From: Campylobacter anatolicus | GTDB taxonomy: Bacteria > Campylobacterota > Campylobacteria > Campylobacterales > Campylobacteraceae | Assembly (NCBI RefSeq): GCF_018145655.1 | Contig: NZ_JAGSSY010000001.1 | Location: forward strand, 248,001-312,000 | Direction of reading: 5' to 3' | DNA: 64,000 nt | Shown here: piece by piece, positions 28,719 to 40,548 of the stretch | Layout: every line of letters begins with the position of its first letter | Position numbering within the stretch: the stretch's first letter is position 1 | Notes under the pieces: generated by a model | Databases searched by the model: none | Told to the model about the DNA's origin: nothing | Seen by the model: only the letters and a program-made list of their open reading frames with translations | Translations under genes and position numbers: made by a program

Positions 28719-29471
28719 TTATACACTAAATTTTTCATCAAAAAACGTACTTAGATGGATATTTTCAAAGGCTGCTTTAAGTGATGTGAAAAGTTTTGGA
28801 TTTTGCTTTTCAAGTTGTGCCAGCAGCTGTTTGGTCTCATATCTGGCGTGTGGCATCTTAACGTCAAATCTCATCGCAGGACAAGCCTCATCTCCGATAA
28901 CGCGAAGCTCATTACGCACGGCATTTTCATGTAAAGCCCTCTCACGCACAAAGATAAATGGACGAATGACCTCTATGCCATTTTTAGCCATATACTTTGG
29001 TGCGAGTGTACGAAGTGCTCCATTGTATGTGAAATTCATAAAAAAACTCTCTACAGCATCGTCTAAATGATGTGCAATCGCTAGTTTATTGTATCCATGT
29101 TTTAGTGCATAAGTATAAAGATAGCCACGTCTCATACGCGAGAAAAAGCTACAAAAGCTGGAATTTTTACGAATTTTATCCTTTGAAATCTCAAATATCG
29201 AGCTATCTATGACTTCGTGCTCTATACCATGACTATTACAGTGTTCAGTAAGATACGCATAATCTTCGCCCATTCCATAACTTAAAGTTACAGCCTTAAA
29301 CTCAAATTTTTTAGGTGTTACACACTGCATATGCTTTAAAACGTGAGCGAGAGCCAAACTATCCTTGCCACCGCTAAGTCCAAGCAAAATTTTATCTCCA
29401 CCTTGAATCATCTTATATCTGGCATTCGTTTTACCAACAATACTTAAAAGCTTTTTACTAAGATCTATCAT
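28719..29471 (-). CDS. ttcA: TtcA-like tRNA thiolation PP-loop ATPase
   Basis: A homologue of the enzyme that makes 2-thiocytidine at tRNA position 32. The 250 residues carry the PP-loop SGGKDS at 33-38, 'FFSRMRRGYLY' at about 109-119 and 'AIAHHLDDAVESFFMN' at about 131-146. E. coli TtcA holds its Fe-S cluster with a CxxC pair plus a later Cys. Here C107 and C197 are present, but the second Cys of CxxC is Phe (F110). The enzyme may bind its cluster differently or work otherwise. It overlaps mtnN by 4 bases. Confidence 0.82.
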   Translation of the reverse strand: MIDLSKKLLSIVGKTNARYKMIQGGDKILLGLSGGKDSLALAHVLKHMQCVTPKKFEFKAVTLSYGMGEDYAYLTEHCNSHGIEHEVIDSSIFEISKDKIRKNSSFCSFFSRMRRGYLYTYALKHGYNKLAIAHHLDDAVESFFMNFTYNGALRTLAPKYMAKNGIEVIRPFIFVRERALHENAVRNELRVIGDEACPAMRFDVKMPHARYETKQLLAQLEKQNPKLFTSLKAAFENIHLSTFFDEKFSV

Positions 29472-30151
29472 AGCTTTTCAACCATCGCCAACATAAAGTC
29501 TGCACTGACTTTAGCTGAACTTTGCAAAAATTCATCAAAGTCAAACTCAGCACCTCCACCAGCTTCATCACTGATCGCACGAAGCACGAAAAATGGTATG
29601 CTAAGCTGAGTGCATACCTGGGCTACACTCGCCCCCTCCATCTCAACAGCATCAGCGTTAAAAGTATGCTTTATCCACTCTTTTTTATCTTTATCACATA
29701 CAAACTGATCGCCTGTAGCGATGATACCGCTGTTTAAATTTAAACCCTGTTCCTTTGCAATATCAACAGCAAGGGCATTTAAGCTCTCATCACTTTTTGC
29801 AAAAATTTCTATGCCCGGAACAAAACCAAAAGGATGTTTAAAAACTGTTATATCAAGATCGTGCTGAACCAAACTTGTAGCATACATAAGATCGCCTATC
29901 TTATAGTTATTGTTTAAAGCACCTGCAACGCCGGTAAAAAGTAGCTTTTCAGCTCTGAATTTCTCAACTAAAATCGCAGCCGTAAGAGCAGCATTAACCT
30001 TACCGATTTTTGAATATGCAAGAACTAAATTCTTACCGTGATAGTTGGCTAGATAAAATTTATTTTGTGCATATTGTATCGTCTTATATGCACCAACACG
30101 CTCTAAAACGGGTGTTATCTCCTCATCCATTGCACTCAGTATCGCTATCAT
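29468..30151 (-). CDS. mtnN: MTA/SAH nucleosidase (MtnN/Pfs)
   Basis: Hydrolyses methylthioadenosine and S-adenosylhomocysteine, needed for the activated methyl cycle and autoinducer-2 formation. In Campylobacter it is also reported to split 6-amino-6-deoxyfutalosine in menaquinone synthesis. The 227 residues show 'LFTGVAGALN', 'DAVEMEGASVAQVC' (substrate-binding Met/Glu) and 'RAISDEAGG' (catalytic Asp). It is coupled to fabD upstream and ttcA downstream by 4-base overlaps. Confidence 0.95.
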   Translation of the reverse strand: MIAILSAMDEEITPVLERVGAYKTIQYAQNKFYLANYHGKNLVLAYSKIGKVNAALTAAILVEKFRAEKLLFTGVAGALNNNYKIGDLMYATSLVQHDLDITVFKHPFGFVPGIEIFAKSDESLNALAVDIAKEQGLNLNSGIIATGDQFVCDKDKKEWIKHTFNADAVEMEGASVAQVCTQLSIPFFVLRAISDEAGGGAEFDFDEFLQSSAKVSADFMLAMVEKL

Positions 30152-31077
30152 CTACTCTCCAAATTTTTAACCGCTTCTTCAAGACTTGGCATATCTGTTA
30201 TACTAAATGTCGGCTTGTCGGTTACTTTTTTGTTTATTCCTTTTAGCGTATTTGTACCTAGCTCTATAAAGCACTCTATGCCGTCTTCATAGGTCTTTAT
30301 ACTCTGCTTATAAAGCACAGGTTTTACTAGCTGATCTTTTAATAAATTTAAAGCATCGCTCTTGCTCGTGTAAACTTTCGCACTTACGTTTGAAATAACA
30401 GGAGCAAAACTATCAGCTAAATTTTTTTCAAGCTCTACGACCAATCGCTCACTTGCTGATACTAGTATCGGGCAGTGGCTAGCAACTGACATATTTAAAA
30501 GCATTGCACGTTTTGCACCAGCTTCTTTAAAAATGCTCTCAAATTTAGCCAAATCAGCTCTAACTCCAGCCACAACAATCTGTCCATCACAGTTGTAGTT
30601 TGCTGCATAAATTTGTAAGCCTTGCTTTCTTGCATCGGCACAAATTTGCTCTACTAAAGCGTCATTAAGTCCTAGTACTACCATCATACCAGCATCCTTG
30701 CCTTCGCACGTCTCTTGCATAAAACGCCCGCGTAAATTGACAATCTTTAATGCATTAAAATAACTAAATGCACCACTTACAGCTAATGCACTAAACTCAC
30801 CAAGTGAATGCCCTAGGCTAAATTTAGGCTCTAAATTTAAGCTCTGCTTTAACGCTTCATAAGCCATAAGGGAGCTTAAAACAATAGCTGGTTGAGTAAA
30901 TTCGCTAATGCTGAGCTTTTCGTTTTCACTAAAGAGTAAATTTTCAAAATCTATCCTTAAATACTCACTAGCGTTTTGTAAAAGTTCACGGCAGACACTA
31001 AAATTTTCATAAAATTCTCGTCCCATGCCAGCACTTTGCGAACCCTGTCCTGCAAAGATAAATGCATATCCCATCAT
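30148..31077 (-). CDS. fabD: Malonyl-CoA:ACP transacylase (FabD)
   Basis: Loads malonyl groups onto acyl-carrier protein for fatty-acid synthesis. The 309 residues show 'FAGQGSQSAGMG' at the N-terminus, the nucleophile Ser in 'LGHSLGEFSALA', an Arg in 'NLRGRFMQE' and the His of 'VASHCPI'. Tandem ATG codons (31077, 31074) leave the start uncertain by one codon. It lies 6 bases after slyD. Confidence 0.96.
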   Translation of the reverse strand: MMGYAFIFAGQGSQSAGMGREFYENFSVCRELLQNASEYLRIDFENLLFSENEKLSISEFTQPAIVLSSLMAYEALKQSLNLEPKFSLGHSLGEFSALAVSGAFSYFNALKIVNLRGRFMQETCEGKDAGMMVVLGLNDALVEQICADARKQGLQIYAANYNCDGQIVVAGVRADLAKFESIFKEAGAKRAMLLNMSVASHCPILVSASERLVVELEKNLADSFAPVISNVSAKVYTSKSDALNLLKDQLVKPVLYKQSIKTYEDGIECFIELGTNTLKGINKKVTDKPTFSITDMPSLEEAVKNLESR

Positions 31078-31083
31078 ATACTC

Positions 31084-31674
31084 TTAATGATGATGTCTTC
31101 CGCAACAACCACTACTATGTCCATGATCGTCATGGTGATGATGCCTATGTCCACCGCAACAACCGCCATCATCATGATCATGTCCGTGTCCGCCACAACC
31201 ACAAGTATGTGTTCCAGCAACCATACCAGTAGCCTTTTCGTCCTCCGTGGCCTCTCTAATTTCTAGAATTTCAACATTAAATAACAAGTCTTTACCAGCG
31301 TATGGGTGGTTAAAATCCACAACAACTTCATCATCGCCAATAGTTTTTACTATGACACGAACGCTTGAGCCGTCTTCATTTTGACCAAAAAGTTCCATAC
31401 CTTCGTGCAAGTCTATGCCTGCAAACTGTTCTTTAGGCAATGATTGAACAGCCTCTTTATTATACTCACCACAACCTTCAGTAGCTTTGATATTTATAGT
31501 AGTTCTATCTCCAGCTTTTAGCTTACTAACCTCTTCCTCTAGCTTTTGTATAATATGTCCACGACCAGTGATGAATGAAATTTCTCCACCATTTTGCATA
31601 TTTGATTCTAAAATTTCGCCAGTTGTAGCGTCCTTTAACTCATAAAACATAGTTATAACTTGATCTTTACTCAC
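31084..31674 (-). CDS. slyD: SlyD-type FKBP peptidyl-prolyl isomerase with metal-binding tail
   Basis: A cytoplasmic prolyl isomerase/chaperone linked to nickel delivery. The 196 residues have the FKBP domain (about 1-70 and 125-150) split by the insert-in-flap chaperone domain ('YNKEAVQSLPKEQFAG'). The C-terminal tail 156-196 contains 14 His and 6 Cys in 41 residues, including CC pairs at 172-173 and 190-191. This is a rich nickel/zinc-binding tail. Nickel supply is relevant here because the window also encodes nickel-pincer cofactor genes. Confidence 0.95.
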   Translation of the reverse strand: MSKDQVITMFYELKDATTGEILESNMQNGGEISFITGRGHIIQKLEEEVSKLKAGDRTTINIKATEGCGEYNKEAVQSLPKEQFAGIDLHEGMELFGQNEDGSSVRVIVKTIGDDEVVVDFNHPYAGKDLLFNVEILEIREATEDEKATGMVAGTHTCGCGGHGHDHDDGGCCGGHRHHHHDDHGHSSGCCGRHHH

Positions 31675-31749
31675 ATATTCTCCTCAAAAATTTTATTAAA
31701 TATTGTGAGATTATATCTAAAAAAGATTAAATTTACTTCTAAATTTTGA

Positions 31750-32598
31750 TTAATTTCTATCTGGAGATGCTTTGGCTTCTTTACTATCAGGATAACCGAC
31801 TTTTAAAGCCTTATAAAAGCGATTTGCACTTGCAGTATCTCCGATCTTATCAAAGCTTATAGCTGTGTGATATAAAAGTTTTGGTGTATAATCAGCCCTG
31901 TCATTACCTTCGATACTCTTTTGATAGTACCCGATAGCAGTGCTATATGACTTCTGTTTATAGGCTACTTCACCTAAGTAATAATTTGAAGTGGATGGCT
32001 TATATCCCTTTTTTATCAGATATTCAAAACCCTCTGCGGCTTCAGACGTTTTGCCTGAGTTTAAAAGCTTGATTGAATCAGACATGATATCAGCACTATT
32101 TTTGCCTGTAAAATTTGACTTTGAGCTTGAATCACTTGTTGCTTTTGACTTGATATTTCTTTTGGTTGCCTCTTTGTTATCTATCATTGCACCAAGCTTA
32201 TTTAATGTAGCATTTATATTTTTGTAGTTTTTATCTTGTATGGCCCTGGTCTCTTCGACATATGCTTTAAGTGAAGCTAAATTTGTCCCAGCTTCACCAG
32301 CTTCACCATTTATCTTAAGCTCTATATCATTTACACGCTGTTCAAGTTTGCTCATTCTTAAACTTAAGCTTTCAATAAGGCTTTGCATACCTTGTAACTG
32401 CTCAGATACACTATCCATATTTGCTTGTATATTTTGGACGTTTCTTTTGTTATTTAAAAGTGCTTTTTCACTGTCCGTTAGTCCATAAGGATTAGCACTA
32501 TTTAGATTACCAGCATCAAAAACGGAAGTCTCTTGAGCGATAAGCGGAAATGAAAGTGTGGCCCCAAAAAGAGCCACAAAAATAAACTTTTTATTCAT
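31750..32598 (-). CDS. cpoB: Tol-Pal system TPR protein CpoB (YbgF)
   Basis: A periplasmic protein coordinating peptidoglycan synthesis and outer-membrane constriction at division. The start at 32598 (MNKKFIFVALFG) is chosen because it begins a signal peptide (about 1-19, 'LIAQ' end); an upstream in-frame extension runs into pal. A trimerising coiled coil follows (about 55-105), then TPR repeats (about 165-280, 'YYLGEVAYKQKSYSTAIGYY'). It directly follows pal as the last gene of the tolQRAB-pal-cpoB series. Confidence 0.9.
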   Translation of the reverse strand: MNKKFIFVALFGATLSFPLIAQETSVFDAGNLNSANPYGLTDSEKALLNNKRNVQNIQANMDSVSEQLQGMQSLIESLSLRMSKLEQRVNDIELKINGEAGEAGTNLASLKAYVEETRAIQDKNYKNINATLNKLGAMIDNKEATKRNIKSKATSDSSSKSNFTGKNSADIMSDSIKLLNSGKTSEAAEGFEYLIKKGYKPSTSNYYLGEVAYKQKSYSTAIGYYQKSIEGNDRADYTPKLLYHTAISFDKIGDTASANRFYKALKVGYPDSKEAKASPDRN

Positions 32599-32605
32599 TA
32601 ATATG

Positions 32606-33112
32606 TTATGGTAGAACTTTAAACTCTGCACGTCTATTTTCAGCATCGCAAACTTTAGTTTTATCTGTACAAACTGGATTACTCTCACCGAAGCTAACTA
32701 CTGCGATTCTATCAGCATTTACACCATTTCTTACTAGAGCATCTTTAACACTTTTAGCACGTTTTAGACCAAGTGCATAGTTATACTCGTCTGTTCCCCA
32801 CTCATCACAGTTGCCTTCAACTTTAACTGATAACGCCTGGGCATCTACTTGGTTAAATACTGAAGCATTCGCACTTACAACACCTTGCTGATCGGCTCTT
32901 ACATTAAATTTATCGAAGTCAAAATATACATTTTTAACTTGACTCTCGATATTAGCAATAAGTGCAGCTAATCTATCTGCATCACTCATTGTTGAAGGCA
33001 TATTTGTTGATACGTTTGTATTAGCATTCATATCTACCTCAGGTTTTTTGTCGCTACAACCACTAAATAATAGAGCTGCAACAGCAACACTCGCCATAAC
33101 TACTTTTCTCAT
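32606..33112 (-). CDS. pal: Peptidoglycan-associated lipoprotein Pal
   Basis: Outer-membrane lipoprotein that binds peptidoglycan in the Tol-Pal complex. The signal peptide ends in lipobox 'LFSGC' with the acylated Cys at 19. The C-terminal OmpA-like domain shows 'VYFDFDKFNVR', 'VEGNCDEWGTDEYNYALGLKRA' and 'AENRRAEFKV', including the Asp and Arg that contact diaminopimelate. The 168 residues are normal. Confidence 0.97.
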   Translation of the reverse strand: MRKVVMASVAVAALLFSGCSDKKPEVDMNANTNVSTNMPSTMSDADRLAALIANIESQVKNVYFDFDKFNVRADQQGVVSANASVFNQVDAQALSVKVEGNCDEWGTDEYNYALGLKRAKSVKDALVRNGVNADRIAVVSFGESNPVCTDKTKVCDAENRRAEFKVLP

Positions 33113-33164
33113 ACATTATCCTTTTAAAAAATTTACTTCGAATTATATCACAAAATTCTAAATT

Positions 33165-34427
33165 TTACCAATCAATTGACTGAATTTTGCCAACTTTTAA
33201 TGGAAATTGAAAACTTCTATTCTCGTTTAATCTAATGATACCCAGCGAACTTTGTCCACCCATCTGCTTAATAAAGACAACGCTTTGTCCATCACTAGAA
33301 AATCTCGGATAGTTATTTTTACCACTTGCTGTTAACTGACGAACAAAATCTGTCTGTGTTGAGATTAAATATATATTAAAAGTTCCAGCTTCATTAGTGC
33401 TTTCACGACTTGAATAGACTATATAATTTTCAAATGTGCTAACAGAGTTATTATTTTTTCCATGAAACACCATCTGCTCGACTATTCCACCATTATTTAT
33501 ACTAGTTGCAAATATATTTGGATAACCAAGTCTATCTGAAACAAACACAATCTTTTTATCGCCATCAACAAAATTTGCGTTAACATCGATGCCAGGAAAA
33601 TTCGTAATCTGTGTTAAATTTTTTGAGTTTATATCATAAATATAGACATCTGGTTGGTCTTTTGGTGCCATTGTCAAAAGTAGCTTTGTGCCATCTTTAC
33701 TAACATCAGAAGCGACAAGCATACCGTGACTACTTATTATCCTTGTTTTTGTGCCATTATTTAGATCATATCTAAATAATGTTGGATTGCCATCGATGTA
33801 GGCTGTATAATAAAATTTACTCTGATCTGCACCACCCCATTTTGGAAATATATTAAGCCCACCGCTGACTATCGTCTTTTGATATGTTAAAGTATAGTCT
33901 GCTACTATTATAGAGCTTTGGCGTGCTGATGTATATTTTGATAAAATTATAAATTTTTCCATCCAGCCAACAGGCGGTAATCCTAGTTCATTTGTAAGAT
34001 CAACAATACTTTTATGTGCTAAAAATGGATACTTATCACTTGGCATTGAATAAATTTTCTCATATTTTGTAGTTGCCGTTTTAGCATTTATGAGTTTTAC
34101 TTTTAGATTTAAATTTGAGCCATCTGAGCTTTCAAGTGCGTATCTTAGTATGAGCTCTGCACCCTTATCGCTCATTGTATTTGTAGTAGGTGAGCCTTCA
34201 TATGTCGAAAGCACGTGCTCTTCTATAATCTCAAAATCCGAACTAACCTTTAAATCTCCAAGCATAATCTTAAAAAATTTATCTTTAAGATTTACATCAC
34301 CTATTGCTGTTGTCGCATCTTGCAAAGCTATCTTTGGTAGTGCGATGCCTTGGTTTATAACAGATATCGTAGCATCAGCGGCATAAAGCCCAAATGCCAA
34401 ACATAAAAAAAGAATGATCTTTTTCAT
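33165..34427 (-). CDS. tolB: Tol-Pal system beta-propeller protein TolB
   Basis: A periplasmic protein bridging TolA and Pal. The 420 residues have a signal peptide (1-17), an N-terminal alpha/beta domain (about 20-150) and a C-terminal propeller with repeated 'YDLNNGTKTRI', 'DGTKLLLTMAP', 'IVFVSDRLGYPNIF' and 'PRFSSDGQSVVFI' blades. It sits between tolA and pal in standard order. Confidence 0.95.
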   Translation of the reverse strand: MKKIILFLCLAFGLYAADATISVINQGIALPKIALQDATTAIGDVNLKDKFFKIMLGDLKVSSDFEIIEEHVLSTYEGSPTTNTMSDKGAELILRYALESSDGSNLNLKVKLINAKTATTKYEKIYSMPSDKYPFLAHKSIVDLTNELGLPPVGWMEKFIILSKYTSARQSSIIVADYTLTYQKTIVSGGLNIFPKWGGADQSKFYYTAYIDGNPTLFRYDLNNGTKTRIISSHGMLVASDVSKDGTKLLLTMAPKDQPDVYIYDINSKNLTQITNFPGIDVNANFVDGDKKIVFVSDRLGYPNIFATSINNGGIVEQMVFHGKNNNSVSTFENYIVYSSRESTNEAGTFNIYLISTQTDFVRQLTASGKNNYPRFSSDGQSVVFIKQMGGQSSLGIIRLNENRSFQFPLKVGKIQSIDW

Positions 34428-34443
34428 TTTCTACTCCATTGTT

Positions 34444-35319
34444 TTATTCTAATTTATCTTCTAAATTTACATTTAAAGATATGTTTTCATTAGCTGAAAA
34501 TGGAAATTTTTCAGCCGTTAAACGCTCCAAACACTCTTTAACCTTATCATTAAATTCGATATCATACGAAAGCTCTAAAATTTCATAGCTAAAATTTCCA
34601 CTCATATCTATGATGGCTTTTATCTTAGCTATATTATTTGAATTTGCTCTATAGCTCTGCCACTTTCTTTGAATTTGCTTTTGTATTGCACCCATTAGTG
34701 GATTATATGTTCCAGTCATCTGCGACTTTGGTGCTTTTGCGGTACTATCAAGCTTAAGGCTTTTTACTATATCGCTTGCTTGCTTACTACTTTTTGAGCT
34801 TGATTCTTCGCTTTTTTTTCGGCTTTGCTCTTTTGGTTGTGTCTTTGTTATACCGCTATCTTTTTTAAGCTTTGATGTATCAATAGCACTAAAAAGGTCC
34901 TTGATATTTGGTTGTTCTTCTTTTTTAGGCTCTGGTCTTGGCTGTTCTTTTGCTGGCTCTTTAGTCGGAGGCGGGACTTTGGCTAATTCTGACTGAATTG
35001 GGATACTAGGAGTCGGCAACGGTTCATCAGGCACTATTGGCTTATTTGTTGTCTCCTTTTTCTCCTCTTCCTGCTCTTTTGTAGGCTCAGGCTTATTTTC
35101 TTTGACTATCTCTTTTTTTTGCTCTAGTGCCTTCACGCTTTCTGCTACTTCGCTTTCAACAACTACAATATCCATAAAAGCATCTTTATCATCAGTATAT
35201 TTTTTAGCCGGTTCTGTAAAAAATATCAGCTTTAAAAATACTACAGAAATTATTAATAAATATATAGACAAAGCTACAAAAAATGAGCTAATAGTTGGGA
35301 ATTTAATATTATTTGGCAT
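34444..35319 (-). CDS. tolA: TolA-like energy-transducing protein
   Basis: The TolA/TonB-type link between the TolQR motor and the outer membrane. The 291 residues have one transmembrane segment (about 13-33), a long Pro/Lys/Glu-rich periplasmic stalk (60-190) and a C-terminal globular domain ('NPLMGAIQKQIQRKWQSYR', 'ECLERLTAEKFPFS'). Position after tolR and before tolB supports TolA over TonB. Confidence 0.88.
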   Translation of the reverse strand: MPNNIKFPTISSFFVALSIYLLIISVVFLKLIFFTEPAKKYTDDKDAFMDIVVVESEVAESVKALEQKKEIVKENKPEPTKEQEEEKKETTNKPIVPDEPLPTPSIPIQSELAKVPPPTKEPAKEQPRPEPKKEEQPNIKDLFSAIDTSKLKKDSGITKTQPKEQSRKKSEESSSKSSKQASDIVKSLKLDSTAKAPKSQMTGTYNPLMGAIQKQIQRKWQSYRANSNNIAKIKAIIDMSGNFSYEILELSYDIEFNDKVKECLERLTAEKFPFSANENISLNVNLEDKLE

Positions 35320-35320
35320 A

Positions 35321-35719
35321 TTATCCGTTGGTCTCTAAGGCTACTTTGTTAAATCCTGAATTTTTAAGAGTTTTTAGCACAAACATTACGTCATCGTATT
35401 TTAAATTTTTATCCGCTTTGATATAAATAGGCATAGTTTTATCGTATTTGACGCTCATTAAAGCTATATTGTCAGGAAATTCAGCCAAACTCATCACGCT
35501 TTGCTCTATCCTGACTTTTCTATCGATATTTATATACACTATCAGATCTTTTTGTTTCGCCGTTGATACCTTACTTTTTGAGCCATCAGGCAAAGCAATC
35601 TCTTCTTGATATACCAATGTTGGTGTCGTTACCATCAAAATAGCAAGTAGCACAAGCATAATATCAACCAATGGCGTAATATTTAACTCTGGCTTCTCAT
35701 CAACAAATTTAAACGCCAT
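35321..35719 (-). CDS. tolR: TolR/ExbD biopolymer transport protein
   Basis: Stator-type partner of TolQ that uses the proton gradient. The 132 residues have the single transmembrane segment with the key Asp in 'LNITPLVDIMLVLLAILMV' (Asp at about 18) and a periplasmic domain ending 'VALETNG'. Its stop is followed at once by tolA. Confidence 0.93.
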   Translation of the reverse strand: MAFKFVDEKPELNITPLVDIMLVLLAILMVTTPTLVYQEEIALPDGSKSKVSTAKQKDLIVYINIDRKVRIEQSVMSLAEFPDNIALMSVKYDKTMPIYIKADKNLKYDDVMFVLKTLKNSGFNKVALETNG

Positions 35720-35724
35720 TAACT

Positions 35725-36303
35725 CTACTCATCATCTTTTTTAAGTGTCAATATCACATCTGCTTGACGCTCTATGACACTCATCACTTCATATGCCTTA
35801 CGCTTAATGAGCAAGTTGAAAGTATATGCTGGAATGGCGACAAAAATTCCTGCTCCAGTCGCAACCAATGCTTCCGATATAGCAGGCGCTATAACACCCA
35901 AAGATGAATTTGCTCCGCTACCAAGCTGTGAAAATGTCTCAAGTATCGATATAACCGTTCCAAAAAGTCCTATAAATGGCGATGTAGACGCGATAATACT
36001 AAGCCAAGTAAGTCCACCAGTGGCATTTTGCTCAGCTACGCTTATGCAGACATTTAGTTTATCTCGCGTTGGCTTAGTAGATGCACATTTACTTAATGAT
36101 GAGCTATTCGGGATATTTTTAGCACCCATTATCAAGGACTCAAGAGCATTTTGCTCTCGTGCTTTCCATGCATTCATGCCAGCCATACGCGAGAAAAGTA
36201 TAGTAAAACTAACTATAAAATATATAGAAAGCCAAATCAAAACAACAATAGTTATAAAACTACTTCTTTGAATGTAATTTAAAAAAAGATCTATTCCAGC
36301 CAC
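35725..36303 (-). CDS. tolQ: TolQ/ExbB proton channel protein
   Basis: A three-transmembrane subunit of the TolQR motor. The 192 residues have TM1 at about 14-36, a cytoplasmic loop, and TM2/TM3 in 'WLSIIASTSPFIGLFGTVISI' and 'ALVATGAGIFVAIPAYTFNLL', which carry the conserved Thr/Pro signature. It follows atpC by one base and precedes tolR by five. Confidence 0.94.
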   Translation of the reverse strand: MAGIDLFLNYIQRSSFITIVVLIWLSIYFIVSFTILFSRMAGMNAWKAREQNALESLIMGAKNIPNSSSLSKCASTKPTRDKLNVCISVAEQNATGGLTWLSIIASTSPFIGLFGTVISILETFSQLGSGANSSLGVIAPAISEALVATGAGIFVAIPAYTFNLLIKRKAYEVMSVIERQADVILTLKKDDE

Positions 36304-36304
36304 T

Positions 36305-36694
36305 TTATTTTGCTTTCACCATATTTTCCATCTTTGCGATAGTTGCAGCAAATGCATTTGTATCACTACTCATACTCTCTATCAAACGTTTTGCTTTATC
36401 TAAAGAATTTGCTAACTCACTTTCGCTATTTCCAGCTACATACACCGCACCATCGGCTAAAATAACCACCTTGCCTTCATCGATCTTAGCATATCCCCAA
36501 TTTATAGCAACTATATCGTGATTTTTATCTTTATCTTCTATATCGATAATACCTGCTTTTAGCAAAGAAATTAAAGAGGCGTGATTTGGCAAAACACCAA
36601 ATTCGCCTTCGCTACCCGGAAGCACTACACTACTCACGTCATTTGAAAAAATTTGACCTTGAGGAGTTACTATTTCTAAATGTAATTTATCCAT
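36305..36694 (-). CDS. atpC: ATP synthase epsilon subunit (AtpC)
   Basis: The F1 central-stalk regulator. 'LHLEIVTPQGQIFSNDVSSVVLPGSEGEFGVLPNHA' is the family signature in the N-terminal beta-sandwich, with a helical C-terminus. The ATG at 36694 is preferred over GTG at 36697 because of GGAAG spacing, giving 129 residues. It closes the atp series before tolQ. Confidence 0.95.
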   Translation of the reverse strand: MDKLHLEIVTPQGQIFSNDVSSVVLPGSEGEFGVLPNHASLISLLKAGIIDIEDKDKNHDIVAINWGYAKIDEGKVVILADGAVYVAGNSESELANSLDKAKRLIESMSSDTNAFAATIAKMENMVKAK

Positions 36695-36711
36695 CACGCT
36701 TCCTTTTAAAT

Positions 36712-39008
<2,297 letters not shown>

Positions 39009-39017
39009 ATTTTAGCC

Positions 39018-40535
39018 TTATGCAACCGAAAAAGTCGCTTTAAAGTCTTTTAATGCCTTATGCAAAAGCTCTTCTATCTCTTTATCTAAAACTTTTTTGT
39101 TTCTAATCTGCTCAAAAATTTCAGGATATCTAGCCTCTATATATGGATAAAGCTCAGCTTCAAATTTAGTAACACTTGAAGTAGCCAGATCATCAAGATA
39201 GCCTTTTGAACCTGCAAATATAATAACAACTTGATTCTCAACTGGCAATGGAGAGTATGGTGGCTGTTTTAATACTTCAACCATCTTTTGACCACGCTCT
39301 AGCTGTTTTCTTGAGCTCTCATCAAGATCACTTGCAAATTGAGCAAACGCTTGAAGCTCACGGTATTGTGCTAAATCAAGTCTTAAATTTCCTGAAACTT
39401 GTTTAGTTGCTTTTATCTGAGCTGCACCACCAACACGAGACACCGAAAGACCAACATTTATCGCTGGGCGGATACCTGAGTTAAATAAATCTGACTCAAG
39501 GAAAATTTGACCATCTGTAATAGAGATAACGTTTGTTGGAATATACGCAGAAACGTCTCCAGCTTGAGTCTCAATGATAGGTAAAGCTGTAAGCGAACCA
39601 GCACCAAGTGCGTCATTTAACTTGCTTGCACGTTCAAGAAGTCTTGAGTGTAAGTAGAAAACATCGCCTGGATACGCCTCACGACCCGGTGGGCGGCGTA
39701 AGATAAGCGACATCTCACGATATGCAACGGCATGTTTTGAAAGATCATCATATATGATGAGTGCGTGGCGTGAATTATCACGAAAATACTCACCCATAGT
39801 TACACCAGCATAAGGTGCTAGGTATTGAAGTGCCGCAGCATCAGATGCACCAGCATTTACAACAATGGTATAATCCATCGCACCATACTCTTCTAGCTTT
39901 TTAACGACTTGTGCGACTGTTGATTGCTTTTGTCCGATAGCAACATAGATACAAACGACATCTTGACCTTTTTGATTAATAATAGTATCTATAGCGACAG
40001 TTGTTTTGCCGGTTTGGCGGTCACCGATGATAAGCTCACGCTGTCCGCGACCAATTGGCACAAGTGCGTCAATCGCCTTAATACCTGTTTGAAGTGGCTC
40101 GTGGACTGATTTTCGAGCCATAATGCCCTTTGCCTTCTCTTCAACGAAGCGAGTTTCACTAGCTTCAATCGGTCCTTTCGCATCTATTGGTTCACCGAGT
40201 GAATTTACGACACGTCCGATAAGTGCATCGCCAACTGGCACACGCAAAAGTTTTTTAAGTCTTTTAACAGAACTTCCTTCTGTTATACCACTTGTTTTGC
40301 CAAGAATAACGATGCCAACGCTACTCTCTTCAAGGTTAAGAGCCATACCTTTCTCTCCGCCTTCAAACTCAACCATCTCACCAGCCATAATGTTCTTCAG
40401 CCCATAAACGTTTGCAACGCCGTCAGCAACTGATATGACTTTGCCAGTCTCTTCAATATCAACGCTTAGATCAAAATTTTCGATTCGCTCTTTGATTATT
40501 GCACTAATCTCGTCAGCTTTAATTTTCGCACTCAC
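39018..40535 (-). CDS. atpA: ATP synthase alpha subunit (AtpA)
   Basis: The non-catalytic nucleotide-binding F1 subunit. The P-loop '[15 protein letters not shown]', '[30 protein letters not shown]' region and '[29 protein letters not shown]' (in parts) are diagnostic. The 505 residues are normal. Confidence 0.98.
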   Translation of the reverse strand: MSAKIKADEISAIIKERIENFDLSVDIEETGKVISVADGVANVYGLKNIMAGEMVEFEGGEKGMALNLEESSVGIVILGKTSGITEGSSVKRLKKLLRVPVGDALIGRVVNSLGEPIDAKGPIEASETRFVEEKAKGIMARKSVHEPLQTGIKAIDALVPIGRGQRELIIGDRQTGKTTVAIDTIINQKGQDVVCIYVAIGQKQSTVAQVVKKLEEYGAMDYTIVVNAGASDAAALQYLAPYAGVTMGEYFRDNSRHALIIYDDLSKHAVAYREMSLILRRPPGREAYPGDVFYLHSRLLERASKLNDALGAGSLTALPIIETQAGDVSAYIPTNVISITDGQIFLESDLFNSGIRPAINVGLSVSRVGGAAQIKATKQVSGNLRLDLAQYRELQAFAQFASDLDESSRKQLERGQKMVEVLKQPPYSPLPVENQVVIIFAGSKGYLDDLATSSVTKFEAELYPYIEARYPEIFEQIRNKKVLDKEIEELLHKALKDFKATFSVA

Positions 40536-40548
40536 GCTTTTACTCCTT

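Noticed and set aside
31036-31266. His/Met/Thr-rich reading frame opposite the slyD tail
   Set aside because: It is the complement of the SlyD His/Cys-rich codons, with no ribosome site; a shadow of slyD.
32599-32688. Longer cpoB starting inside pal
   Set aside because: The start at 32598 begins a proper signal peptide; the extension would place it internally.
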